Shown: in pieces, positions 9,889-20,594 of the stretch
Layout: every line of letters begins with the position of its first letter
How positions within the stretch are numbered: the first letter of the stretch is position 1
From: Nocardioides insulae DSM 17944
GTDB taxonomy: Bacteria > Actinomycetota > Actinomycetes > Propionibacteriales > Nocardioidaceae
NCBI RefSeq assembly: GCF_000422825.1
Contig: NZ_AUGU01000015.1
Span: forward strand, 130,909 to 194,908
Direction of reading: 5' to 3'
Length of the DNA stretch: 64,000 nucleotides
Program-made: the position numbers and the translations under genes
Notes under the pieces: model-generated
Databases searched by the model: none
The model's input: only the letters and a program-made list of their open reading frames with translations
What the model was told of the DNA's origin: nothing

Positions 9889-11127
9889 ATGCAGACGTCG
9901 CGCTTCCCCCGCCTGCCCCGTGCCCATGCCCGTCACACCGCGGGGGTGGCGACGATCGCCCTCGCCGTAGGTCTGATGATGGCTCCGCCGGCCCAGGCCG
10001 AGCCTCGGAGCGGGACGCCGACGGCGCCGGGCCGCAGCATCGACGGGCCGCTCCTCCGGCTGGCCCCCACCGGTGGCGTCTCCTCGCTGGACGTCGATCT
10101 CGACGGACGGCTGGAGAGGAGCGCTGCGAAGACCTGGCGCACCGGGGTGCTCCGCACCTCCGGGTTCACCATGCTCGGGCTGACCTGGGCCGAACCATCC
10201 AAGACCTCCCACCGGGAGCCGGTCGTCCGTGCTCGGGTCCGTACGGCGGAGGGATGGCGGCGCTGGCAGGTGCTGCCGCAGCAGCACGACCTGCCCCAGG
10301 CCGACGAGGCGGCCGGGAAGGCGGGCACCCAGCCGGTCTGGGTCGGCCGCGCCCGTGCCGTCCAACTCGAGATCCGGCGTACTCTCCCGGCCGGGCCGAC
10401 CCTGGCGCTGATCGAGCCCGACGCCGCCGGCCGGCAGGCGACCGGGAAGGCCGTGATCCGGCCGCGGCCGGCGCCCGCACCGGCCGAGCGTCGGCTGGGC
10501 GCCGCCGCCCGCCCGAAGTCGGCGCCGGTCCCGAAGATGTTCACCCGTACGCAGTGGGGCGCCAATCCCCGCTGGCTCAACGGGACACCGCGCTACGCCC
10601 GGACCGTCCGCCAGATCCACATCCACCACACCGCGAGCAGCCTGTCCTACTCACGAGCCGACGTCCCCGGCATCCTGCGCGGCTTCTACCGGTACCACAC
10701 CCACAGCCTGGGCTGGTACGACATCGGCTACAACTTCCTGGTCGACCGCTTCGGACGCGCCTGGGTGGGGCGCTCGGGGGGGCCGTTCCGCGTCGTCCGC
10801 GGTGCGCACACCCTGGGCTTCAACCATGCCTCGGTCGGGGTGGCGGTGATCGGTTCCTTCGACCGGCGGCCACCCGGGCCCGCGGTGATCCGGATGCTGG
10901 GTCGCATCGCCGCGTGGAAGCTCGACCGATACCACCGCAAGCCGCGGGCCCGCACGCTCCGGATCTCCGAGGGCAGCGATCTCTTCCCGGCCGGCCGGAA
11001 GGTCTGGCTCAAGGTGATCGACGGCCACCGCGACACCAACCAGACCGCCTGCCCCGGGCTGGCGCTCTACAACAAGCTGCCCCAGATCCGACGGATCGCC
11101 GCCCGCCGGTCGGCGTACTTCAGCTGA
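9889..11127 (+). CDS. Secreted N-acetylmuramoyl-L-alanine amidase (PGRP domain)
   Basis: A 412-aa exported protein with a signal peptide ending MMAPPAQA. A poorly conserved beta-rich N-terminal region (about 40-200) precedes a peptidoglycan recognition/amidase-2 domain from about residue 215. This domain shows FTRTQWGANP, the zinc histidine pair in IHIHHTASS near 245, YHTHSLGWYDIGYNFLVDRFG and the late ligand region DGHRDTNQTACPG near 378. It would cleave between MurNAc and L-Ala. The same domain layout recurs in the 966-aa protein at 51704, suggesting paralogy. The ATG is the only start that opens on the signal peptide. Confidence 0.9.
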   Translation: MQTSRFPRLPRAHARHTAGVATIALAVGLMMAPPAQAEPRSGTPTAPGRSIDGPLLRLAPTGGVSSLDVDLDGRLERSAAKTWRTGVLRTSGFTMLGLTWAEPSKTSHREPVVRARVRTAEGWRRWQVLPQQHDLPQADEAAGKAGTQPVWVGRARAVQLEIRRTLPAGPTLALIEPDAAGRQATGKAVIRPRPAPAPAERRLGAAARPKSAPVPKMFTRTQWGANPRWLNGTPRYARTVRQIHIHHTASSLSYSRADVPGILRGFYRYHTHSLGWYDIGYNFLVDRFGRAWVGRSGGPFRVVRGAHTLGFNHASVGVAVIGSFDRRPPGPAVIRMLGRIAAWKLDRYHRKPRARTLRISEGSDLFPAGRKVWLKVIDGHRDTNQTACPGLALYNKLPQIRRIAARRSAYFS

Positions 11128-11208
11128 GTCCTGGCTGACCCGGTCCTCGGTCCCGCGGCCGAGCACCGATGAGGATCGCCCCGGAGCCCGACACTAGGAT
11201 CAGGGACC

Positions 11209-13011
11209 ATGAGCAAGGTCCTCTCCGCAGTCGCTTGGCCCTACGCCAACGGGCCGCGTCACATCGGCCATGTCGCCGGTTTCGGCGTACCCTCCGACAT
11301 CTTCAGTCGCTACATGCGGATGGCCGGCCACGACGTGCTGATGGTCTCCGGCACCGACGAGCACGGCACGCCGATCCTCATCGCCGCCGACGAGGCGGGC
11401 GTGACGCCGCAGGAACTGGTCGACAAGTTCCACCGGATGATCGCGGAGGACCTCTGCTCCCTGGGCCTGACCTACGACCTCTACACGCGTACGACGACCC
11501 GCAACCACCACGCCGTGGTCCAGGAGCTCTTCCGGGGCGTGTATGAGAACGGCTACTTCGTCGAGCAGACCGCCTACGGCGCGATCAGCCCCTCGACCGG
11601 GCGCACCCTGCCCGACCGCTACATCGAGGGCACCTGCCCGATCTGCGGGGCCGCCGGAGCCCGCGGCGACCAGTGCGACAACTGCGGCAACCAGCTCGAC
11701 CCGCACGACCTGATCGACCCCGTGTCCAAGATCAACGGAGAGACGCCGGAGTTCATCGAGACCCAGCACTTCTTCCTCGACCTGCCAGCGCTCGCCGAGG
11801 CGCTGGGCGCGTGGCTCGACGAGCGCGAGCAGACCGGCCTGTGGCGGCCCAACGTCATCCGGTTCAGCCAGAACATCCTCAAGGAGATCCGGCCCCGGGC
11901 GATGACCCGGGACATCGACTGGGGGATCGCGGTGCCGCTGGAGGGGTGGCGCGAAAACCCCACCAAGAAGCTCTACGTGTGGTTCGACGCGGTGATCGGC
12001 TACCTGTCGGCCTCGATCGAGTGGGCACGTCGCTCCGGTGACCCGGAGGCCTGGCGACAGTGGTGGAACCCCGCGCCGAGCGGCGCGGACGAGCCCGTGT
12101 CCTACTACTTCATGGGCAAGGACAACATCACCTTCCACTCCCAGATCTGGCCGGCCGAACTGCTCGCCTACTCCGGCAAGGGCAGCAACGGCGGCAAGCC
12201 TGGGCACTACGGCGAGCTCAACCTGCCGACCGAGGTCGTCTCCAGCGAGTTCCTCACCATGGAGGGGAAGAAGTTCTCCTCCTCCAAGAAGGTCGTCATC
12301 TACGTGCGCGACCTGCTGAGCCGCTACCAGGCGGACGCGTTCCGCTACTTCGTGGCCGTCGCCGGTCCCGAGACCCAGGACAGCGACTTCACCTGGTCGG
12401 AGTTCGTGCGCCGTACCAACGACGAGCTGGTGGCGGGCTGGGGAAACCTGGTCAACCGCACCGCCAACCTGATCGCGAAGAACTTCGGTCAGATCCCGGC
12501 CGCGGCCGAGCTGACCGACGCGGACCGAGCCGTGCTCGACCTCGTCGATGCCAGCTTCGGCACCGTCGGCGACCTGATCGAGCGCCACCGGCAGAAGCAG
12601 GCGATCGGCGAGGCGATGCGGGCGGTCGGCGAGGTCAACCGCTACCTCGCCGAGACCGAGCCATGGAAGATCAAGGACGACCCGGCCAGGCTCGGCACGG
12701 TCCTGCACGTCGCCGCCCAGTGCGTGGCGGACCTCAATCTCGTGCTCTCTCCGTTCCTCCCGTTCTCGGCCAACGCGGTCGACCGGGTCTTCGGGGGCAG
12801 TGGGGAGATCGCGCCGCTGCCGCGCATCGAGGAGGTCGAGGATCTCGACGGCGGCGCCGGCTACCCGATCATCACCGGTGACTACACCGGGGCTCCGGCC
12901 TGGCGTCGTACTCCCATCGCGGTCGGCACCCCGGTCAGCAAGCCGACGCCGGTCTTCACCAAGCTCGACCTCGAGGTCGTCGACGAGGAGCTCACTCGGT
13001 TGGGGCAGTGA
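11209..13011 (+). CDS. metG: Methionyl-tRNA synthetase
   Basis: A 600-aa class I aminoacyl-tRNA synthetase charging tRNA-Met. The HIGH-like motif is in [14 protein letters not shown], a CPICG...CDNCG zinc knuckle lies near residue 143, and the KMSKS-equivalent is GKKFSSSKK near residue 350. Length and the absence of a C-terminal EMAP domain fit the actinobacterial form. The ATG is 8 bases after TAGGAT (11195-11200), consistent with a leaderless or very short-leader mRNA; no T-box or SAM element is visible in the 81-bp upstream gap. Confidence 0.97.
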   Translation: MSKVLSAVAWPYANGPRHIGHVAGFGVPSDIFSRYMRMAGHDVLMVSGTDEHGTPILIAADEAGVTPQELVDKFHRMIAEDLCSLGLTYDLYTRTTTRNHHAVVQELFRGVYENGYFVEQTAYGAISPSTGRTLPDRYIEGTCPICGAAGARGDQCDNCGNQLDPHDLIDPVSKINGETPEFIETQHFFLDLPALAEALGAWLDEREQTGLWRPNVIRFSQNILKEIRPRAMTRDIDWGIAVPLEGWRENPTKKLYVWFDAVIGYLSASIEWARRSGDPEAWRQWWNPAPSGADEPVSYYFMGKDNITFHSQIWPAELLAYSGKGSNGGKPGHYGELNLPTEVVSSEFLTMEGKKFSSSKKVVIYVRDLLSRYQADAFRYFVAVAGPETQDSDFTWSEFVRRTNDELVAGWGNLVNRTANLIAKNFGQIPAAAELTDADRAVLDLVDASFGTVGDLIERHRQKQAIGEAMRAVGEVNRYLAETEPWKIKDDPARLGTVLHVAAQCVADLNLVLSPFLPFSANAVDRVFGGSGEIAPLPRIEEVEDLDGGAGYPIITGDYTGAPAWRRTPIAVGTPVSKPTPVFTKLDLEVVDEELTRLGQ

Positions 13012-13023
13012 GCAGAACGGCTT

Positions 13024-13040
13024 GTCAACCCTGGGTTGAC
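13024..13040. promoter_or_regulatory. Distal operator palindrome of clpC2-like gene
   Basis: GTCAACCCTGGGTTGAC has perfect 8-base arms around a central T. It covers the predicted -35 (TTGACG, 13036-13041). Confidence 0.75.
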
Positions 13041-13064
13041 GGGCGAATTGCGTCAACCTAGGGT
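13036..13064 (+). promoter_or_regulatory. Promoter of clpC2-like gene, TTGACG-N17-TAGGGT
   Basis: The -35 TTGACG (13036-13041) and -10 TAGGGT (13059-13064) are separated by exactly 17 bases. The ATG begins 7 bases after the -10, so transcription would start at or next to the start codon. Confidence 0.75.
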
Positions 13065-13068
13065 TGAC
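13052..13068. promoter_or_regulatory. Proximal operator palindrome of clpC2-like gene
   Basis: GTCAACCTAGGGTTGAC has 7-base perfect arms and covers the predicted -10. Its centre is 28 bp from that of the distal copy. Confidence 0.75.
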
Positions 13069-13071
13069 GGC

Positions 13072-13755
13072 ATGACTTCCGTGCCGTCTGTGACCATCTC
13101 GCTCGAGGACCTCGTGGCCGGTATCGGCCGCGCGCATGACGATGTGCTCGACCAGCTCGCCGACGCGGCCATCCTCGGTAGCCACCTCACCGCCGTCGCG
13201 GACGACCTGATCGGTCACTTCGTTGCCCAGGCACGTGCCTCGGGGGCCTCCTGGAACGACATCGGCGCCAGCCTCGGGGTGACGCGTCAGGCCGCCCAGA
13301 AGAGGTTCGCGGTCCGCGCCCGGGACGAGGCGGCCCGGGAGAAGGAGCCGCTGGACCCGAGCCAGGGCTTCAGTCGTTTCACCCCGGCCGCGCAGCAGGC
13401 GCTGATGGCGGCCCATGCGTACGCCGTCGAGGGGCGCGCCGCGTGGGTCACGCCGGCGCACCTGCTCCTCGGGGTGATGGCCGACGAGGCGCTGACAGTC
13501 CGGTTGGGTGCATTGGACGTGGACGCGGCGGCGTTCCGCGACGCCGCCGAGGAGCGGCTCCCCGCCGCGGTGGAGACCCCGCCGGTGCCGGTGCCCTACG
13601 ACGAGGAGACGCAGATGCTGCTGCTGGCCGGCTTCGAGCAGGCCCAGCGGCGCGCGGCCGAGGACGTCGACACCGTGCACCTGCTGCTGGCGCTGGCCGA
13701 GCGGTGGCCCGCGGAGGGGCTGTTCGCCGGTCTGCCGCTCACCCGTCTCCACTGA
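13072..13755 (+). CDS. ClpC2-like protein: HTH plus Clp N-terminal domain
   Basis: A 227-aa protein without an ATPase module. Residues 1-90 are helical and hold a helix-turn-helix (SWNDIGASLGVTRQAAQKRF, about 60-79). From about residue 99 there are two Clp-N repeats, the first at FSRFTPAAQQALMAAHAYA and the second at VPYDEETQMLLLAGFEQA. This matches mycobacterial ClpC2, which is known to bind ClpC1-targeting cyclic peptide antibiotics. The two operators over the promoter suggest autorepression by the HTH. It converges on the DUF885 gene. Confidence 0.85.
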   Translation: MTSVPSVTISLEDLVAGIGRAHDDVLDQLADAAILGSHLTAVADDLIGHFVAQARASGASWNDIGASLGVTRQAAQKRFAVRARDEAAREKEPLDPSQGFSRFTPAAQQALMAAHAYAVEGRAAWVTPAHLLLGVMADEALTVRLGALDVDAAAFRDAAEERLPAAVETPPVPVPYDEETQMLLLAGFEQAQRRAAEDVDTVHLLLALAERWPAEGLFAGLPLTRLH

Positions 13756-13821
13756 GCTGCGGCCGAGTGACCCGCCGGGCGTGGCTGCCGTCGGGATCAC
13801 CGTGCCGCGGGTGGCGCGTCC

Positions 13822-15504
13822 TCAGATCCTGTCCAGAGCCGCACGGAGCGGGTCGAGACCGAGCGACCCAAGATCGAGAGCGGACCGGTGGAACGACCTG
13901 AGGTCGAACGCCTCGCCGTGGCGCGAACGGGCGCTCTCCCGGGCCTCCAGCCAGATCCGCTCGCCGACCTTGTACGACGGCGCCTGACCGGGCCAACCGA
14001 GGTAGCGCTTGACCTCGAAGTCGAGGAAGGCGGGGTCCATCAGACAGTGCTCGCCCAGGAACTCCCGGCCCAGGTCGGGCGTCCAGCGCTCGCCCGGATG
14101 GAACCCGAACGGGTTGTCGGCGGGGATCTCCAGCTCCAGGTGCATGCCGATGTCGACGATCACCCGCGCGGCGCGGAAGCTCTGCCCGTCGAGCATGCCG
14201 AGCCGGTCGGCCGGGTCGTCGAGGTGGCCCAGCTCCTCCATCAGCCGCTCGGCATACAACGCCCAGCCCTCGCCGTGGCCGCTGACCCAGCAGAACAACC
14301 GCTGCCACCGGTTGAGCAGGGCGCTGTTGTGGGTGGCCTGGCCGATCTGCAGGTGATGCCCGGGCACACCCTCGTGGAAGACCGTCGTCACCTCCCGCCA
14401 CGGCGAGAACCCGGTGACCGACGCCGGCACCGACCACCACATCCGACCCGGCCGGGTGAAGTCCTCGCTGGGCCCGGTGTAGTAGATCCCGCCGTCGTCG
14501 GTGGGCGCGATCCGGCACTCGATCCGCCGGATCGGTTCGGGGATGTCGAAGTGCGTCTCGGCGAGCTCGGCAAGGGTGCGGTCGGCGAGCTCCTGCATCC
14601 AGTCGCGGAAGGCCTCCGTGCCGGTGATCCTGGTCGACGGATCGGCGTCGAGGTGGGCGACCGCCTCGCGCACCCCGGCGCCGGGCAGGATGCTGTCGGC
14701 GGTGCGGGCCATCTCCTTCGCGATGCGGTGCAGCTCCGACCAACCCCAGGCGTAGGTCTCCTCGAGATCGACGGTGGCGCCGAGGAAGCGGCGCGACTCG
14801 AGGGCGTACTGCTCCCTGCCGACCGCCTCGTTGTCGCGCCCCCGGGGCGCCAGGGTGCGCTCGAGCATCCGGCCGAACTCGGCCAGCGCGGCGTTGGCCC
14901 CGGCGGCGTGAGCGGTCAGGTCGGTGCGCAGCTCCAGCGACAGGTCGTCGGGCGCCTGGGCGGCGAGTTCGGTGAAGAACGCCCCGGTGCTGCCCTCCTG
15001 CGCGGTCCAGTGCCGGATCTGGCCGGCCACCGCGGCGTACTGGCGGGCCGCGACGAGGTGGCCCTGGTCGGCCTCCCGGATGAGGGTCGAGGCGTAGCCC
15101 GCCAGGGCCGTGGGGACGCCGGCGAGGCGTCGGGAGATCGCGCTCCAGGCCTGTTCACCCTCGGTGGGCATCAGATCGAAGACCTCACGGAGCTCGTGCA
15201 CCCCGCTGGCGATCACCGAGAACTGGGACCTGGACAGCCCGGCATCGAGCAGTTCGACATCGAGCCCGGTGCGTTCGAGGAACGCGTCCCGCGCGATGGT
15301 CTCCCGTTCGTCGACCGGAGTCAGCGCCGTGACGTCGGCCAGGGCCCGCCGGGTGAGTTCCTCACGGGCCGCGAAGCCGTCGGGGGACAGGTCGGGCAGG
15401 TCATGGTCGTGGCCGGCGATACCGACCTGGGTCGCGGTGATCGGATCGAGGGCGGCGTACTCCTCGACGAATCGGTCGGTGCGGTCATCGACGGCTCGGG
15501 TCAC
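13822..15504 (-). CDS. DUF885 family metallopeptidase-like protein
   Basis: A 560-aa cytoplasmic protein of the DUF885 family. The zinc-binding motif HEGVPGHHLQ sits near residue 370 and a GHGEGWALYAERLM segment, likely holding the third ligand, near 415. Family members resemble M1/M2-type gluzincins, and some hydrolyse small peptides; the substrate here is unknown. No signal peptide is seen. The GTG start lies 6 bases downstream of TAGGTT on the minus strand (15511-15516), fitting the leaderless pattern of this window. Confidence 0.87.
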   Translation of the reverse strand: MTRAVDDRTDRFVEEYAALDPITATQVGIAGHDHDLPDLSPDGFAAREELTRRALADVTALTPVDERETIARDAFLERTGLDVELLDAGLSRSQFSVIASGVHELREVFDLMPTEGEQAWSAISRRLAGVPTALAGYASTLIREADQGHLVAARQYAAVAGQIRHWTAQEGSTGAFFTELAAQAPDDLSLELRTDLTAHAAGANAALAEFGRMLERTLAPRGRDNEAVGREQYALESRRFLGATVDLEETYAWGWSELHRIAKEMARTADSILPGAGVREAVAHLDADPSTRITGTEAFRDWMQELADRTLAELAETHFDIPEPIRRIECRIAPTDDGGIYYTGPSEDFTRPGRMWWSVPASVTGFSPWREVTTVFHEGVPGHHLQIGQATHNSALLNRWQRLFCWVSGHGEGWALYAERLMEELGHLDDPADRLGMLDGQSFRAARVIVDIGMHLELEIPADNPFGFHPGERWTPDLGREFLGEHCLMDPAFLDFEVKRYLGWPGQAPSYKVGERIWLEARESARSRHGEAFDLRSFHRSALDLGSLGLDPLRAALDRI

Positions 15505-15539
15505 CCGACGAACCTACTGCCCGGCCCCCACGGCGCCGC

Positions 15540-15965
15540 TCACTCGGTGCCGATGTCGAACATCCAGCTGACGCCGAACCGGTCCGTGAATGCGCCGTAG
15601 TGGTCACCCCAGGGCGCGAGCTCCAGGGGCATCTCGACCTGGCCGCCCTCGGAGAGGGCGGCGAACGCGGCCCTCAGCCGGTCGTGATCCGCCGGGCCGC
15701 CGGTGTGCGCGATCGTCACCCCGGGGGTCGGCGCGACGTAGGTCATCCCGGCGGGGGTGTCGGAGGCCATCAGCACCAGCCCGTCCTCGGTCGTGACCTG
15801 ACCGTGCATCACCAGGTCGGCCTGATCGGGCTCGACCGGCATCTCATCGCTCGCGAACTCGCCGAAGGTGCTGATCTCGAGCTGACCGCCGAGTGCCGCG
15901 GCGTAGAACTCCAGAGCCGCGCGGGCGTCACCGTCGAAGCTTAGGTAGGGGTTGAGCGTCGCCAT
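15540..15965 (-). CDS. VOC family (PhnB-like) protein
   Basis: A 141-aa single-domain vicinal-oxygen-chelate protein resembling PhnB/glyoxalase-like members: NPYLSFDGDARAALEFYAAAL at the start, then VMHGQVTTEDGLVLMASD and a C-terminal WGDHYGAFTDRFGVSWMF. The enzymatic role is unknown. The ATG at 15965 has a GGGGAGA Shine-Dalgarno upstream and gives the usual family N-terminus; a longer start would add non-conserved residues. It lies upstream of the DUF885 gene on the same strand with a 35-bp gap. Confidence 0.87.
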   Translation of the reverse strand: MATLNPYLSFDGDARAALEFYAAALGGQLEISTFGEFASDEMPVEPDQADLVMHGQVTTEDGLVLMASDTPAGMTYVAPTPGVTIAHTGGPADHDRLRAAFAALSEGGQVEMPLELAPWGDHYGAFTDRFGVSWMFDIGTE

Positions 15966-16104
15966 CCGTGTCTCCCCGGAGAAGTCGGGCCCCGTGGCCC
16001 GTTCGGCTCTCACCCTAGTGATTCCGGCGTGGTCCTGACAGGCCCCTCGGCCCGCTGGCAGGACCCTCCGGACCAGTGGACATGTCCGCCGGAGTCAGGC
16101 GCCA

Positions 16105-16150
16105 CGTCCGCCGAGCTCGTCGAGGCGAGGCAGGACGAGTTCGGCGGACG
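16105..16150 (-). terminator. Terminator hairpin after accE
   Basis: A 17-bp stem with one G-U pair (16105-16121 with 16134-16150) and a 12-base loop lies about 20 bases past the accE stop. There is no T-run. Confidence 0.65.
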
Positions 16151-16171
16151 AAGGGTGGGCCGGGTGGTGGG

Positions 16172-16410
16172 TCAGCCGGGGAGGCCGCTGGCCCGCCAGG
16201 CGCCGGGACCGGGGTGCAGCGGGACGCGCACCCGGTGACCCGGGGAGGCCCACAGGGAGCGCCGCTTGGGCGCCTCCGGGGCGGCCGGGCCCAGCGCGGA
16301 GAAGACCGCGACGAGCGCCGCGACCTCCTCCGGCGTGGCGTCGGGGTTGACCACGCGCAGCACGGGCGTGCTGGCCTCGGGACCTGCCTGGGAGCCGGTG
16401 TCGGAGCCGG

Positions 16411-16414
<4 letters not shown>
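16172..16414 (-). CDS. accE: Acyl-CoA carboxylase epsilon subunit
   Basis: An 80-aa protein with the short conserved epsilon-subunit block [20 protein letters not shown], preceded by a variable, polar N-terminus. In actinobacteria this subunit stabilises the complex between the biotinylated alpha chain and the carboxyltransferase beta chain. Its GTG overlaps the stop codon of the beta-subunit gene (GTGA, 16411-16414), so the two are translationally coupled. The alpha subunit is not in the window. Confidence 0.9.
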
Positions 16415-18024
<1,610 letters not shown>

Positions 18025-18068
18025 CGGGTCTCCCTTGCTGGCCTGCGTGGAATGCGTGGGCCAATCTA

Positions 18069-18911
18069 ATGCCCGTGACCGACGATGCGATGAGACGCCC
18101 ACCACATTCACCCTTGGATCGCGCTCGATTGGGTGCCCACGGCGCCGACGGCGTGCGTTTCGAGGTCTCCGAGGCGACGCCCTCCACCAACGCGATCGCC
18201 TCCGAGCGGGCGCGCGACGGGGCGGCCGAGGGGTTGGTGGTGGTGACCGAGCACCAGACCGCCGGGCGGGGGCGGCGGGACCGCTCCTGGGAGACTCCGG
18301 CCGGCGCCGCGCTCACCTTCTCGGTGGTGCTGCGGCCGAACCTGCCGGCCGGGATGTGGCCGTGGCTGCCGCTCGTGACCGGGTACGCCGTCACGAAGAC
18401 CCTGATCGGGGCCGGCTACCCCGCCGGCGTGAAGTGGCCCAACGATGTCCTGATCACCTCCGAGGAGACCGGTGAGGACCGGAAGGTCGCCGGGATCCTG
18501 GTCGAGCGCGTGGAGGCCGGCGACGGGCCGGCCGCGGTGGTCGGCATCGGACTCAACACCGGGTTGAGCGCCGCGGAACTGCCGGTGGCCACCGCGACCT
18601 CGCTGCTGATCGAGTCCGGCGTCGAACCCGATCGCACCGACCTGCTGCTCACCCTGGTGGCGACCCTGCTCGAGACGTACCAGACCTGGCAGCTCGGGGG
18701 CCCGCCCGGACACGAGCGGCTGGCCGCGTCGTACGCCGCCACCTGCGTGACCCTCGGACGGGCCGTGCGGGTCGAGCTGCCCGGCGACAGGACCCTGGTC
18801 GGCACCGCGACCGGCATCGACACCGGAGGCCGGCTGGTGGTCGCCGGCCCGGATGGTCCGACCCCGGTCGGAGCCGGCGACGTGGTGCACGTCCGCCCGG
18901 TCGCCGGCTGA
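18069..18911 (+). CDS. birA: Biotin--[acetyl-CoA-carboxylase] ligase
   Basis: A 280-aa biotin protein ligase that activates biotin with ATP and attaches it to carboxylase carrier domains. The signature [15 protein letters not shown] is near residue 60 and KWPNDVL near 122, followed by KVAGILVE. There is no N-terminal HTH, so it is a monofunctional (class I) enzyme and probably not a repressor. The ATG at 18069 is used here; a GTG at 18075 also lies at leaderless distance from a possible -10 (TCTAAT, 18065-18070). Confidence 0.93.
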   Translation: MPVTDDAMRRPPHSPLDRARLGAHGADGVRFEVSEATPSTNAIASERARDGAAEGLVVVTEHQTAGRGRRDRSWETPAGAALTFSVVLRPNLPAGMWPWLPLVTGYAVTKTLIGAGYPAGVKWPNDVLITSEETGEDRKVAGILVERVEAGDGPAAVVGIGLNTGLSAAELPVATATSLLIESGVEPDRTDLLLTLVATLLETYQTWQLGGPPGHERLAASYAATCVTLGRAVRVELPGDRTLVGTATGIDTGGRLVVAGPDGPTPVGAGDVVHVRPVAG

Positions 18912-19001
18912 CCGGGCCCCGGGATGCACGTGTGGAGACGGTGTCCGTAGCCAGCGCCGGGCTGGGTGTGGGGGACTGGGAGCAGGTGACATGATTCACC
19001 T

Positions 19002-19499
19002 GTGGCCATCTCGCAGAAACTGCTCAACGACGGGGAGAGCGTCGTGCTCAGCATGCGCGCACATCCCAAGGTCCTCTTCGGCCCCGCCGTGGTGCTGGTG
19101 CTGCTGGTCATCGCCGCGGGCGTGATCGAGTGGTTCGTCGACGTCCGCCTTGTCAGCATCATCATCTGGGCGGGAGTCGTGGTCGCGGCCGTCTGGTGGG
19201 TGCTCGGCCCGGTGGTCGAGTGGTTCTCCTCGGTCTACGCGATCACCGATCGCCGGCTGATCACCCGCCGCGGGATCATCACCCGCAAGGGCCACGACAT
19301 GCCGTTGGCCCGGATGAGCGATGTCGCCTACGAGTTCGGGCTGATCGACCGGATGTTCGGATGCGGCACGCTGATCATCAGCGATGCGAGCACGTACGGT
19401 CAGATCAAGTTGCACGACATCCCCGACGTCGAGCAGACCCAGCGGCGGCTCAACGACCTGATCCACGACACGCACCGGTCCGGGGGCGAAGGTGTCTGA
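19002..19499 (+). CDS. PH domain-containing membrane protein
   Basis: A 165-aa protein with two hydrophobic helices (about 26-45 and 50-70) and a C-terminal bacterial PH (bPH2/YdbT-like) domain. The domain opens with YAITDRRLITRRGIITRKGHDMPL and continues to LIISDAS. Function is unknown; such domains are usually linked to membrane or envelope processes. The GTG at 19002 lies 6 bases after CATGAT (18990-18995), a plausible -10. Its last 8 bases overlap the cyclase gene, so the two are almost certainly cotranscribed and coupled. Confidence 0.87.
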   Translation: MAISQKLLNDGESVVLSMRAHPKVLFGPAVVLVLLVIAAGVIEWFVDVRLVSIIIWAGVVVAAVWWVLGPVVEWFSSVYAITDRRLITRRGIITRKGHDMPLARMSDVAYEFGLIDRMFGCGTLIISDASTYGQIKLHDIPDVEQTQRRLNDLIHDTHRSGGEGV

Positions 19500-20475
19500 G
19501 GGCCGACCCCAGGACGACACCGGGCGCAGCGACGGTGGCGGCGTGCCCGCACAGAACATCACCGCCGAGGAGGTCGCCGATCGCGTGGGCATCCCGGTCG
19601 AGACCGCGCGCCGGCTGTGGCGGGCCCTCGGCTTCCCCGAGGCCGACGACCAGGCGGTCTTCACCGAGGAGGACATCGCCGCCCTCGGCACCGTCACCAA
19701 GGTGATCGACGAGGGCGTGGTCGACACCGATCTCGCGGTCGCGCTGGCCAGAGCGCTGGGGCAGAACATGGCCCGGCTCTCCGACTGGGAGGTCTCCACC
19801 CTGCTGCACAAGGTCGAGGAGATGGACACCGGCGAGGTCCCTCCGGCGCGGGTGCTGTCCACCGCGATGGGGATCGCCGAGGACTTCCAGAAGGCATTCG
19901 AGGAGCTGATGCTCTACGCCTGGCGCCGGCATCTGGCCGCCGCCGTGGCGCGGGCCGAGGCCGCCCAGGCCGCCGAGCACGATCTGCTCACCACCCAGGC
20001 ATCGGTCGGCTTCGCCGACATCGTCAGCTTCACCGCCCTGTCCAATCAGTTGACCCAGGACCGCATCGGCGACCTGGTCGAGGTCTTCGAGTCCCGCTGT
20101 GCGGACGTCGTGGCGATGCAGCGAGGTCGGATCATCAAGAGCCTGGGCGACTCGGTGCTCTTCGTGAACCCCGATCCGGTCGCGGCCTACGACACCGCCG
20201 AGGGGATCATCAACGTCATCGGGCGCGACTCCCGGATGCCGGATGTCCGGGTCGGGCTGGCCACCGGCTCGATCATCACCCGGATGGGCGACGTCTTCGG
20301 CCCCCCGGTCAACATGGCGGCCCGGCTCACCGCGGTGGCCCGGCGCAACCGGATCATCATCGACCACGCCACGGCCGAGCTGCTGCCGGCCGACGAGTTC
20401 GAGACCCGGCGCCTGCCGGCCCGCCCGGTGCGTGGATTCGGCCTGGTCGAGCCGGTCGCCGTACGCCGGAACTGA
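19492..20475 (+). CDS. Class III adenylate/guanylate cyclase with N-terminal regulatory domain
   Basis: A 327-aa nucleotidyl cyclase. Residues 1-160 form a helical N-terminal domain that opens with a MerR/HTH-like stretch (TAEEVADRVGIPVETARRLW), as in Rv1264/Rv2212-type enzymes where this half is autoinhibitory. The catalytic half has metal-binding aspartates in GFADIVSFTAL and KSLGDSVLF, and the transition-state Asn/Arg in PPVNMAARL. It should make cAMP, although base choice is not certain from sequence. The GTG start lies inside the end of the PH-domain gene. Confidence 0.9.
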   Translation: MSEGRPQDDTGRSDGGGVPAQNITAEEVADRVGIPVETARRLWRALGFPEADDQAVFTEEDIAALGTVTKVIDEGVVDTDLAVALARALGQNMARLSDWEVSTLLHKVEEMDTGEVPPARVLSTAMGIAEDFQKAFEELMLYAWRRHLAAAVARAEAAQAAEHDLLTTQASVGFADIVSFTALSNQLTQDRIGDLVEVFESRCADVVAMQRGRIIKSLGDSVLFVNPDPVAAYDTAEGIINVIGRDSRMPDVRVGLATGSIITRMGDVFGPPVNMAARLTAVARRNRIIIDHATAELLPADEFETRRLPARPVRGFGLVEPVAVRRN

Positions 20476-20519
20476 CCGGTCGCGGAGTGCCCCGAAGCTG
20501 TGACCGCTAACATGTCACG

Positions 20520-20594
20520 ATGAGGACACTGGCCAGATCGGGCATTCCTTTGCCTTTGCTCGGCGGGCGGTTTTACCGTGACGGGCGTGATTGA
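20520..20594 (+). CDS. Candidate 24-codon leader ORF upstream of winged-helix gene
   Basis: An ATG at 20520 opens a 24-residue frame (MRTLARSG...FYRDGRD) ending in TGA at 20592-20594. The frame overlaps the first bases of the regulator gene. The ATG is 6 bases after TAACAT (20508-20513), the same spacing as other leaderless starts here. Coding nature is unproven; it may be a leader peptide or simply chance. Confidence 0.3.
   Translation: MRTLARSGIPLPLLGGRFYRDGRD

Noticed and set aside
11128..11208. T-box or SAM riboswitch before metG
   Set aside because: The gap is only 81 bp, lacks conserved T-box or SAM elements, and a -10 box sits 8 bases before the ATG.
11200..13800. An 866-codon minus-strand open frame across metG and the clpC2-like gene
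   Set aside because: It spans two well-supported genes and their promoter; no family resemblance.
20476..20586. A full response regulator with receiver domain broken by a frameshift
   Set aside because: No receiver-domain motifs are found in any frame upstream; the upstream sequence is the end of the cyclase gene and a short leader.
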